Below are positions 1 through 5,571 of a DNA stretch of 5,937 bases, one piece after another. Origin of the DNA: Candidatus Kapaibacterium sp. GTDB lineage: Bacteria; Bacteroidota; Ignavibacteria; Palsa-1295. The DNA is taken from the NCBI GenBank assembly GCA_025450975.1, contig JANWLI010000092.1:1-5937 (forward strand), read 5' to 3'. The translations under genes were made by a program, and so were the position numbers. How positions within the stretch are numbered: the first letter of the stretch is position 1; the number at the start of each line of letters is the position of its first letter. The notes beneath the pieces were generated by a model, which saw only the letters and a program-made list of their open reading frames with translations, had not been told where the DNA came from and searched no databases.

Positions 1-18
1 CTTTTCTCATCACTGCGC

Positions 19-240
19 ATGAAAGATTTCACATTCCGGCAGCTTGCGCCGGTTGAAGAGCTACCATCGGATGCAGAGAACGTGTTTGTGATCATCCGCC
101 AGGAGCATGACGATGTGGCAATGCTTGGTAAGCAGGTGCGACTTAGGAAAGTCGATGCACCACCACACATCGATATCTATCGGATCGAAGATTCTGTGTT
201 TACGCTGAAGTGGAAGAACCGGACGTTCGTGAAGCGTTAG
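19..240 (+). CDS. Small hypothetical protein (possibly the end of a longer one)
   Basis: I do not recognise this 73-residue protein. It is soluble and of mixed charge, with no signal peptide or membrane segment, and ends in a basic stretch (KWKNRTFVKR). The C-terminal half alternates hydrophobic and charged residues (QVRLRKVD, HIDIYRIEDSVFTLKW), which suggests a small beta-rich domain. The ATG at 19 was taken because it opens a plausible N-terminus (MKDFTFRQL). However, no ribosome binding site precedes it and the frame stays open to the left edge, so this could be the C-terminus of a longer gene. Its TAG stop overlaps the TAA stop of the opposing gene by 4 bases, leaving no room for a terminator between them. 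Confidence 0.5.
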   Translation: MKDFTFRQLAPVEELPSDAENVFVIIRQEHDDVAMLGKQVRLRKVDAPPHIDIYRIEDSVFTLKWKNRTFVKR

Positions 241-821
241 TTCTTCTTCTGTGGGATCACGGCGTTGATCGTTACCGGCACCCAGGTTCCTGTTGCCGGA
301 TCGAGGCGGGTGAAGGTATTACGGTTCGCATCGAATACTTCGAGAATGCGGTCCTCATCGACATCGCCGACATTCATCGCCATAAGTTGAATATGTGCTA
401 GCCGACCATCCGGTTTGAAATACACAACCTGTCCCCAGCCTGTCGGTAATCCGTGTTCCGTATTTGGTACGAGGAAGGCCTGCGTCGAGCTATCGGTTGC
501 GATGCGGAAGGTGCGGATCTCGGAGTAGTATCTGCCGGTAATGGAAGTTCGTAGCGTATCTGCCGACCCTTCGATCCAGAGACGAACATCGGTCTTTCCG
601 TCGCGGACATCTTTGAATGTACGACGAACGGTATCGACACGCGAATCGCTTCTCTGGTGAATATGAAGCAGGCGGCTCGTGCCGCCTCCATCGGTAATCG
701 ACTTTACGGAATGAAGATCAAGGCTATCGTCGAAGCGCCAGAAGAGCTCCCTCGACAGCAGGAGCGCACCAAGAACGACTGCGATCGTCACGACGACCGC
801 AGTCGAATTCATCTTGATCAT
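237..821 (-). CDS. Membrane-anchored hypothetical protein coupled to the RNase G/E gene
   Basis: This is a 194-residue protein of unknown family. Residues about 6-24 (TAVVVTIAVVLGALLLS) form one hydrophobic segment after a short N-terminus with one lysine. It is either a signal anchor or an uncleaved signal peptide, with the remaining roughly 165 residues probably outside the cytoplasmic membrane. That part is polar and beta-rich, with motifs such as GWGQVVYFKPDGRLAHIQL and a DVDEDRILEVFDANRNTFTRLD stretch, and has no cysteines. The first ATG was chosen because it overlaps the TGA of the upstream RNase gene as ATGA, the usual arrangement for translational coupling. A second ATG three codons later is possible. 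Transcription with the RNase gene is therefore likely, but that does not prove a shared function. The 3' end overlaps the opposing small ORF by 4 bases. Confidence 0.8.
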   Translation of the reverse strand: MIKMNSTAVVVTIAVVLGALLLSRELFWRFDDSLDLHSVKSITDGGGTSRLLHIHQRSDSRVDTVRRTFKDVRDGKTDVRLWIEGSADTLRTSITGRYYSEIRTFRIATDSSTQAFLVPNTEHGLPTGWGQVVYFKPDGRLAHIQLMAMNVGDVDEDRILEVFDANRNTFTRLDPATGTWVPVTINAVIPQKKN

Positions 822-2734
822 TGCGTACGTTCGCGCTGTTTCTCGCCAACGGGGCGTTCACGGCGCTGGCCACTGCCACCCGGACGCGGTGGGCGTCTGC
901 GATGCGGTCTACGGTTTTGTCCCCCGCCGCCTTCTCTGCCACCGCCATCGCCGCCGTCTCTGCCGCCAGCATCTCTGCCGCCGCCATCTCTGCCACCACC
1001 GCTTCTCGGTGGGCGTCCGCCTTCGCGGCGTTCAGGATTGCGAGGTGGTGGTGCAGGTGCTGACTTTTCTTCAGGAAGCTCTGCCGGTGCGCGTTGCGCT
1101 AAATACTCAGGTGTTATATCACCTTTATTGCCGATAAAACGGAATTCGTCGGCGCGCAGTGAATGATCGGTCTCAAGCGTCGCCTTCACTTTGTAACGCG
1201 TCTTCATCTTACGGAACGGCGAGAAGAGGAAGCCTGTCGTCAGTTTGTCGCGGAGCATCGGATGTACGCGCAGTGTAACCGGCGTACGATCAGATTCTTT
1301 GCGGTAGTTATCCATCCAGCGTTCGATCTGGTGGATGACGGTCGTCTCGGAGATCAGCATACCTGTGCCGCCGCATGCCGGGCACTCATCCGATAGCGTA
1401 TCGCCGATGGACTGGCGGATACGCTGACGCGTGATCTGCATCAGGCCGAATTCGGTCAGCGGAAGGATCGACGACTTTGCACGGTCCTTGCGCATTTCCT
1501 TCTTCATCTCATCATAGACCTTCTTCTTATTACGGTCGTCGACCATATCAATGAAGTCGATAATGATAATGCCGCCGATATCGCGGAGCCGGAGTTGGCG
1601 CGCTGTTTCGCGTGCCGATTCAAGATTTGTTTTAAGCGAGTTCAGCTCCTGCTCGCGCCGTGCGGCATAGCGGCCGGAGTTTACGTCGACAATGACCATC
1701 GCTTCGGTCTTTTCGATGAACAGGTAGCCTCCGGATGGAAGCGGTACCTTGCGTGACATCGTCTGCTCGATCTGCTCTTCGATGCCGTGGTCGACGAACA
1801 TCGGATTCGAGTCTTTATACAGCTCTACATGTCCTGCCAGATTCGGCGATGCCCACTGGACGTAATCGAGCACTTCGCGGTACATCTTCTTCTCGTCGAC
1901 GATGATCTTGGTGATATCGTAGGTGAAGAGGTCGCGAAGGACGCCGGTCGTAATATCTTTATCCTGATAGACAAGGAGCGGCGGCTGCGCATCCTTGATC
2001 TTCGTCTGAATATCATTCCACTGATCGAGCAGCTTCTGGATATCTTCGCGCAATGCCGATTCTTCCTTGTTCTCGGCGACGGTGCGAATGATAATGCCCA
2101 TCTCGCGGGGCTTAAGCGATCGGACGATGCGGCGCAGACGTCTGCGTTCACGCACCGAGTACACTTTCTTGCTGATGCCGATACCCGGTTCGAACGGCAC
2201 GAGGACGACGAAGCGTCCCGGCAGCGAGATACGGCTGGTGACGCGAACACCCTTATTGGCGAAGGCTTCGCGGGTCACCTGGACGAGGATGCTCTGTCCG
2301 GGCTGCAGGTTAATGTTCGAAACTTCGAGGGTAGAGAACGGCTTGCGGACTGGCGGCGGACGATTCGGCTTCCTGACAAGCTGCGGGCGGTCGCCCGTGT
2401 CATCGCGGTCGTCGTCGTCAAATTCTTCATCTTCTTCGTCATCGTCGTCGTCGCGCATATCGGCATCCGCGAGATACGCCATCGAGCCATCGAAGGACTC
2501 GCCGACATCGGAGAAGTGGAGGAAGGCATCCTGGCCTAGTCCAACATCGATGAAGGCAGCGTTCATGCCGGGGATCACTTTAGCGACTTTGCCGAGGAAG
2601 ATCTCGCCGACGTGGCGGACAGTTTCCTGGTTTTCAACGAAAAGCTCTGCGAGGCGTCCGTTTTCGCAAATTGCTATACGGGTTTCGCCTTCTTTACGAG
2701 AGCTTACATAGATCTCTTTGCGGAATTGCAACAT
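818..2734 (-). CDS. rng: Ribonuclease G/E family endoribonuclease
   Basis: Single-strand-specific endoribonuclease acting in rRNA maturation and mRNA decay in the cytoplasm. The 638 residues show the family order. An N-terminal RNase H-like/S1 part includes GEIFLGKVAKVIPGMNAAFIDVG (about 43-65). The catalytic domain has GGYLFIEKTEAMVIVDVNSG (335-354), with D350 and N352, and GGIIIIDFIDM (387-397), with D393. These match the metal-binding Asp/Asn/Asp of E. coli RNase E (D303, N305, D346). The zinc-link CPACGGTG has C451 and C454. Two parts are unusual. An acid-rich then Pro/Arg-rich insert at about 92-133 interrupts the S1 fold, and a Gly/Arg/Asp tail covers about 565-638. E. coli RNase G has 489 residues, so the insert and tail account for most of the extra length. 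The ATG follows an in-frame TAA a few codons upstream; only a weak AAGAA precedes it. The stop overlaps the next gene. The symbol rng is used because the large RNase E C-terminal scaffold is missing. Confidence 0.95.
   Translation of the reverse strand: MLQFRKEIYVSSRKEGETRIAICENGRLAELFVENQETVRHVGEIFLGKVAKVIPGMNAAFIDVGLGQDAFLHFSDVGESFDGSMAYLADADMRDDDDDEEDEEFDDDDRDDTGDRPQLVRKPNRPPPVRKPFSTLEVSNINLQPGQSILVQVTREAFANKGVRVTSRISLPGRFVVLVPFEPGIGISKKVYSVRERRRLRRIVRSLKPREMGIIIRTVAENKEESALREDIQKLLDQWNDIQTKIKDAQPPLLVYQDKDITTGVLRDLFTYDITKIIVDEKKMYREVLDYVQWASPNLAGHVELYKDSNPMFVDHGIEEQIEQTMSRKVPLPSGGYLFIEKTEAMVIVDVNSGRYAARREQELNSLKTNLESARETARQLRLRDIGGIIIIDFIDMVDDRNKKKVYDEMKKEMRKDRAKSSILPLTEFGLMQITRQRIRQSIGDTLSDECPACGGTGMLISETTVIHQIERWMDNYRKESDRTPVTLRVHPMLRDKLTTGFLFSPFRKMKTRYKVKATLETDHSLRADEFRFIGNKGDITPEYLAQRAPAELPEEKSAPAPPPRNPERREGGRPPRSGGGRDGGGRDAGGRDGGDGGGREGGGGQNRRPHRRRPPRPGGSGQRRERPVGEKQRERTQ
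917..1000 (-). repeat. 15-base tandem repeat encoding the GGGRD tail of RNase G/E
   Basis: On the coding strand the unit is GGNGGNGGCAGAGAN. Clear 15-base copies lie at 986-1000, 971-985 and 956-970. An expanded 24-base copy lies at 932-955, and a decayed copy (GGGGQ) at 917-931. The encoded series is GGGRD, GGGRD, AGGRD, GGDGGGRE, GGGGQ. Every unit keeps the frame. The repeat resembles RG-rich RNA-binding tails and could change length by replication slippage. Confidence 0.85.
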
Positions 2735-2808
2735 AACATATTCTTACTGTGCATGAGCGCATACAAGCCGCCATGCGGTGAAGTAATATGCTGTTCTAGT
2801 TCAAGACG

Positions 2809-2834
2809 TATCCTAACGCAGAGCGTTTAGGATA
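2809..2834. repeat. Strong inverted repeat, TATCCTAACGC / GCGTTTAGGATA
   Basis: The arms at 2809-2819 and 2823-2834 pair over 11 base pairs, with one extra base in the right arm and a 3-base centre (AGA). No T-run follows on either strand, so it is not a typical intrinsic terminator. It sits 75 bases upstream of the RNase G/E start and could be a 5' leader structure, an operator or the end of an RNA. Confidence 0.6.
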
Positions 2835-3143
2835 GTGGAGGAGACCATCGAAATCTGTTCCGGAACGAACGCGGTTGCACCCGGCTGTAGACGGGTTGAT
2901 ACGAAAGGGAATAGGGAATTGGCGTACGATCGGGTGTCCTCGTCGAGGGGGTTTGGAAACGATCACGCGAGTAGTTAGTTGCCCGGATGCGCGTCGGACA
3001 AGCGACGAGCACCTTCCGCCTCCAGGCGGTGAGCAGCGTAAGAATACTAATAACTACGAAAACCAATACCATACGTGCGACTTCCGGTCGCGCCTTTTAC
3101 GTAAGAAATGTTCGCTCAGTTCTATAATTTCGAGGCTTGATCG

Positions 3144-3234
3144 CGGTTCGTACGGTAAACTCTCATTGTATCGGGACCTGTATCCCAAAAAATGCTCAAC
3201 TCCTAAGAACTCTCTGAAACAACGTACGAAACCG
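3144..3234. repeat. Long-range inverted repeat enclosing a smaller hairpin
   Basis: CGGTTCGTACG (3144-3154) can pair with CGTACGAAACCG (3223-3234) over 11 base pairs with one bulged A. Inside it is a 4-bp hairpin, GGGA (3173-3176) with TCCC (3183-3186). The half-palindrome CGTACG adds to the apparent pairing, so part of this could be chance. The arrangement is what a folded RNA of about 90-110 nucleotides would show, on either strand. Confidence 0.4.
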
Positions 3235-3315
3235 AGAGCTAACTGCCCACCCACCAAGGGTTTGAACTGACAGCAATTACAAATTATTTAATGACTTAAC
3301 GTAGGTTGGCCGATG

Positions 3316-3350
3316 GCGGTTGTACGGAAAGTCACCAAAGTGAACACCGC
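3316..3350. repeat. Bulged hairpin near the SRP RNA 3' end
   Basis: GCGGT-T-GT (3316-3323) pairs with ACACCGC (3344-3350) around one bulged T. An inner TCAC/GTGA stem (3332-3335 with 3340-3343) is closed by a CAAA loop. It lies just beyond the SRP RNA terminator. Its left arm resembles the left arm of the long inverted repeat at 3143-3155. Confidence 0.4.
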
Positions 3351-3383
3351 ACCCGAGAGGAAGAATCCTTGACAAAAGGGTAT

Positions 3384-3397
3384 AAAAAGAGACCGAG
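3384..3397 (-). terminator. Intrinsic terminator at the SRP RNA 3' end
   Basis: The 3' arm of the SRP RNA closing stem (CTCGGTCTC) is followed at once on the minus strand by TTTTT, then ATACCC and a second TTTT. The long SRP RNA hairpin plus this T-run has the form of a Rho-independent terminator, so the RNA probably ends here. Confidence 0.65.
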
Positions 3398-3489
3398 CGA
3401 TCCACGTCACATCAAGACACTTGCTGAGAGCTGCTTCCTTCCGGACCTGACTCGGTTGGGCCAGCCTCAATTGCGTGGGACTCGGTCTC
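3389..3489 (-). ncRNA. ffs: Signal recognition particle RNA, small (4.5S) type
   Basis: RNA of the signal recognition particle, which binds Ffh and guides nascent membrane and secreted proteins to FtsY. The minus strand at 3430-3451 carries the universal domain IV hairpin core, GTCAGGTCCGGAAGGAAGC then AGC, including the GGAA loop and the asymmetric internal loop contacted by the Ffh M domain. The predicted ends pair perfectly: GAGACCGAG at the 5' end (3489-3481) with CTCGGTCTC at the 3' end (3397-3389), which closes a rod of about 101 nucleotides. E. coli 4.5S RNA is 114. No Alu domain is seen, so it is the short type. It starts 48 bases after the DUF4412 stop on the same strand. It may have its own promoter (TTAAAGTTTG ends at the first base), but I could not place one firmly. 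The exact ends are inferred from pairing. Confidence 0.93.
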
Positions 3490-3537
3490 AAACTTTAAGG
3501 GGCACCTATAACCCCATGCCTAATACCTGAGGTTCCG

Positions 3538-4206
3538 TTATCTCCCCATCATTCCTGAAGGCATTTGCTGGATAGTGATATTGGCCGGAATGACGAAGAG
3601 CGCATCGTCAAGCGATTTCTGCTCGAAGTTCTTCAGCATGACAGTAGCAAAGTCCACGCCGTCTTTTTTCACGACTGTCTGCACCGGAATGTATCCCTGG
3701 GCAGCCAATTGCCTAAATCCGTCGGTGCCAACTATCCCTTGCGTGCTATTTTCGATCGCCTGAAAAAGGGAGCTACTGATCGTGCCGGGAAGATCTCTCG
3801 TCATCCAAATATTGATCACCATGCTATCCTCGGCAATGCAGGAGAATTCATCGCAGCTATAGCTGCCGATCGTTTTCGTCTGCCCCGTTGCAACGGCAGC
3901 AGGCATATTCACGACGGCCGTGTCTGCTGCAGGGATCGGCATCTCGAAGCCCATATTCATCGCTGCCATTACGGTCGTAAGCTTCTTTGCCACCGGATCA
4001 TTATAGATCGTCAGTTCACCCATATTTGGCATGTCGAGGCTGATCCGGAGCTTTTCCTGCTTGACACTGATCGTGACAGGCAATTCCTGCGGACCCAGCT
4101 GCGCAACGGTTACGCCCATTTCAATGACCCCTTCGAAGGATTGCGCGAATGCGGGCGCAGAGAGGACCAATAAGAGCAGGGGTAGGATAAAATAAAAACG
4201 TTTCAT
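3538..4206 (-). CDS. Secreted DUF4412-like protein
   Basis: This 222-residue exported protein has unknown biochemical function. A Sec signal peptide is clear: MKR, a hydrophobic core (FYFILPLLLLVLSAP), and an AFA-Q cleavage site after about residue 21. No cysteine follows that site, so it is not a lipoprotein. The mature part matches my memory of DUF4412 proteins of Bacteroidota and relatives. It begins SFEGVIEMGVTV, continues with KLRISLDMPNMGELTIYND (52-70) and TGQTKTIGSYSCDEF (107-121), then INIWMTRDLPGT (131-142), and ends with a DDALFVIPANI segment (200-210). Two cysteines, C118 and C123, could form a disulfide outside the cytoplasm. The ATG is directly followed by the signal peptide; no Shine-Dalgarno sequence precedes it. 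The gene is divergent from the MFS gene and lies 48 bases before the SRP RNA. The family assignment is from motifs only. Confidence 0.85.
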   Translation of the reverse strand: MKRFYFILPLLLLVLSAPAFAQSFEGVIEMGVTVAQLGPQELPVTISVKQEKLRISLDMPNMGELTIYNDPVAKKLTTVMAAMNMGFEMPIPAADTAVVNMPAAVATGQTKTIGSYSCDEFSCIAEDSMVINIWMTRDLPGTISSSLFQAIENSTQGIVGTDGFRQLAAQGYIPVQTVVKKDGVDFATVMLKNFEQKSLDDALFVIPANITIQQMPSGMMGR

Positions 4207-4374
4207 GATCGGTAGTTTGTAAAAATGAACGGGAAAATAGAACCGTCGACTTTTGGCATAAGTGCCATTGGCAGTGCGTACGGACGAAGCCCCTCGCGGT
4301 TTCCAACCCGAGGCGAAGTAAAGCGAATCCGTTTATGTAGTTAGTTCTCTTTTTAGTTCGGAAAACGCTGGTAC
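4207..4374. promoter_or_regulatory. Divergent spacer with two hairpins
   Basis: This 168-base spacer must hold the promoters of both the DUF4412 gene and the MFS gene. Two inverted repeats are seen: TGGCA-TAAG-TGCCA (4254-4267) and CCTCG/CGAGG (4292-4296 with 4309-4313). T-rich stretches lie near 4341-4355. I could not identify -10/-35 or the Bacteroidota -33/-7 boxes with confidence. The hairpins might be operators or leader structures. Confidence 0.4.
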
Positions 4375-5571
4375 GTGTTTAAGAATAAGGCCCTTATACC
4401 GATCTTTGTCGTTGTCTTCGTAGACCTGCTCGGGTTTTCGATCGTCCTGCCGTTGCTTCCATTCTATGCACAGGACTTCCAGGCATCGCCGGAGACGATC
4501 GGCATCTTTGTCGCCTCATACTCGGTATTCCAATTTATCTCTTCGCCCATCCTCGGCGGCCTCAGCGATCGCTATGGCCGGCGGCCGATGCTGATCTACT
4601 CGCAGATCGGCTCCATGATCGGCTTTATCCTCCTTGGTATCGGCGGATCGCTCACCATTCTTTTTATCTCGCGGATCATTGACGGTATCTCCGGCGGCAA
4701 CCTGACGATCGCGCAGGCCTATATCAGCGATGTCACCGAAGCGAAGGACCGCGCCAGCTCGTTCGCAGTCATCGGCATTGCCTTCGGTCTTGGCTTTATG
4801 CTCGGTCCGTTTATCGGCGGCGAACTGACGAGCCTCTTTAATAGGAATGCTCCGGCATTCTGTGCGGCAGGCTTTTCGGCGCTCAGCATACTGCTGACGA
4901 TCTTCTACCTGAAAGAGCCGAAGGTGCATCGCAGTGTACCCGATGCGAAGACAGGACTAAGCTATTACGTCCGCATTCTCGACTACTTCAAATACAAAAC
5001 GCTGCGCACATTCCTGTGGATCTTCCTCTTTTTTGCGCTTCCGTTCACGCTCTATGTTTCGATGTTCTCGCTCTATGCGAACATCCAGCTTGGATTTACG
5101 GAAGTGGAGGTCGGGCGCTTCCTTGCCTTTGTCGGCTTGCTGGGTATTATCTGGCAGGGTGGGGCGATCCGTCCGCTGGTGAAAAAATTTGGTGAGCTGC
5201 ATCTTCTGCGTGTCGGCATGATCTTCCTTGCTGTGGGGCTCTTCGCCATCGTCTTTGCGACGAACTGGCTTGAGCTGGGTATTGTCGCGCTGATCTTCTC
5301 GTTTGGATCAAGTGTTACGCGCCCGGTCATATCGAGCCTGATCACGCAGGTTGCGCCGCAGGATAAGAAGGGAAGTGTGCTTGGTGTTGCGAGTTCGATC
5401 GAGAGCTTTACCCGCATCATCGCGCCGATCGCCGGCGGACGCATTATCGGCGGATTACATCCTAACTATATCGGCTATGTTGGTGCCGCGCTCGCGCTGC
5501 TGGGCGTGTTCCTCGCCTTTAGCGTGAAGTTCGACCGTCACCACGTCACCGGCGAGATCATCGTCGACTAA
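4375..5571 (+). CDS. MFS transporter, DHA1 (TetA-like) drug:H+ antiporter group
   Basis: A 398-residue inner-membrane secondary transporter with about 12 hydrophobic segments, of normal length for the 12-TM DHA1 family. Signatures in order are the TM1 motif VDLLGFSIVLPLLP (D17, G20, P26), motif A GGLSDRYGRRP (61-71) between TM2 and TM3, motif B around R100 (ISRIIDGISGG), and the antiporter motif C in TM5, GIAFGLGFMLGPFIGG (134-149). A charged loop at about 181-200 joins the two halves. Motif C points to proton-driven export, and overall it resembles TetA-like efflux pumps. The substrate cannot be told from sequence, and resistance should not be assumed. The start is GTG; an in-frame TAG at 4354-4356 rules out a longer form, and only a weak GGAAAA lies upstream. 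The 3' end overlaps the opposing ispF end by 14 bases. Confidence 0.92.
   Translation: MFKNKALIPIFVVVFVDLLGFSIVLPLLPFYAQDFQASPETIGIFVASYSVFQFISSPILGGLSDRYGRRPMLIYSQIGSMIGFILLGIGGSLTILFISRIIDGISGGNLTIAQAYISDVTEAKDRASSFAVIGIAFGLGFMLGPFIGGELTSLFNRNAPAFCAAGFSALSILLTIFYLKEPKVHRSVPDAKTGLSYYVRILDYFKYKTLRTFLWIFLFFALPFTLYVSMFSLYANIQLGFTEVEVGRFLAFVGLLGIIWQGGAIRPLVKKFGELHLLRVGMIFLAVGLFAIVFATNWLELGIVALIFSFGSSVTRPVISSLITQVAPQDKKGSVLGVASSIESFTRIIAPIAGGRIIGGLHPNYIGYVGAALALLGVFLAFSVKFDRHHVTGEIIVD

Larger units (their letters stand above)
2735..3388. other. Gene-free, hairpin-rich intergenic region
   Basis: About 650 bases between the RNase G/E start and the SRP RNA 3' end contain no recognisable protein gene. 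Open frames exist on both strands, but their products look random (many Arg, Pro and Ser, few acidic residues, no known motif). Besides the hairpins listed separately, inverted repeats include GTTCCGGAAC near 2858, ACCCG/CGGGT near 2880-2897, CGTCG/CGACG near 2993-3008, CCGCC/GGCGG near 3016-3029 and GCGAC-TTCCG-GTCGC near 3078-3092. Bases about 3265-3300 are AT-rich and could hold a promoter. The RNase G/E promoter should lie at the left end, but I cannot place it. I looked for conserved cores of RNase P RNA, tmRNA and rRNA on both strands and found none. Confidence 0.6.

Noticed and set aside
657..1166. Proline-rich open frame on the plus strand
   Set aside because: It is antisense to the GGGRD repeat of RNase G/E; the PPPSLPP pattern comes from the complement of that repeat.
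1787..2539. 250-codon open frame on the plus strand
   Set aside because: It lies wholly antisense to conserved RNase G/E coding sequence, and its product shows no family motifs.
3054..3257. 67-codon minus-strand open frame in the gap
   Set aside because: No family resemblance, no start signal, and it overlaps the long-range inverted repeat; treated as non-coding.
2875..3270. 131-codon open frame on the plus strand in the gap
   Set aside because: The product is low-complexity Arg/Pro/Ser-rich sequence with no domain or hydrophobic pattern. It runs across several hairpins and looks like chance in a stop-poor stretch.
3238..3270. TTCAAAC on the minus strand, like the T-loop of a tRNA or tmRNA
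   Set aside because: The flanking bases do not pair as a T-stem, and there is no acceptor stem, CCA end or tag-peptide reading frame nearby.
3300..3345. GGAAAGTC and nearby CGGTAAACTC, recalling RNase P RNA conserved regions
   Set aside because: The other conserved blocks, including the P4 partner, are absent at the right spacing, and the order is wrong for RNase P RNA.
3499..3515. GGGG/CCCC hairpin between the DUF4412 gene and the SRP RNA as a terminator
   Set aside because: The stem is only 4 bp with a 9-base loop and lacks a real T-run, so termination is not supported.
3500..3525. CCCCATGCC, recalling 5S rRNA
   Set aside because: Only this short word matches; the rest of the 5S sequence and fold are missing.
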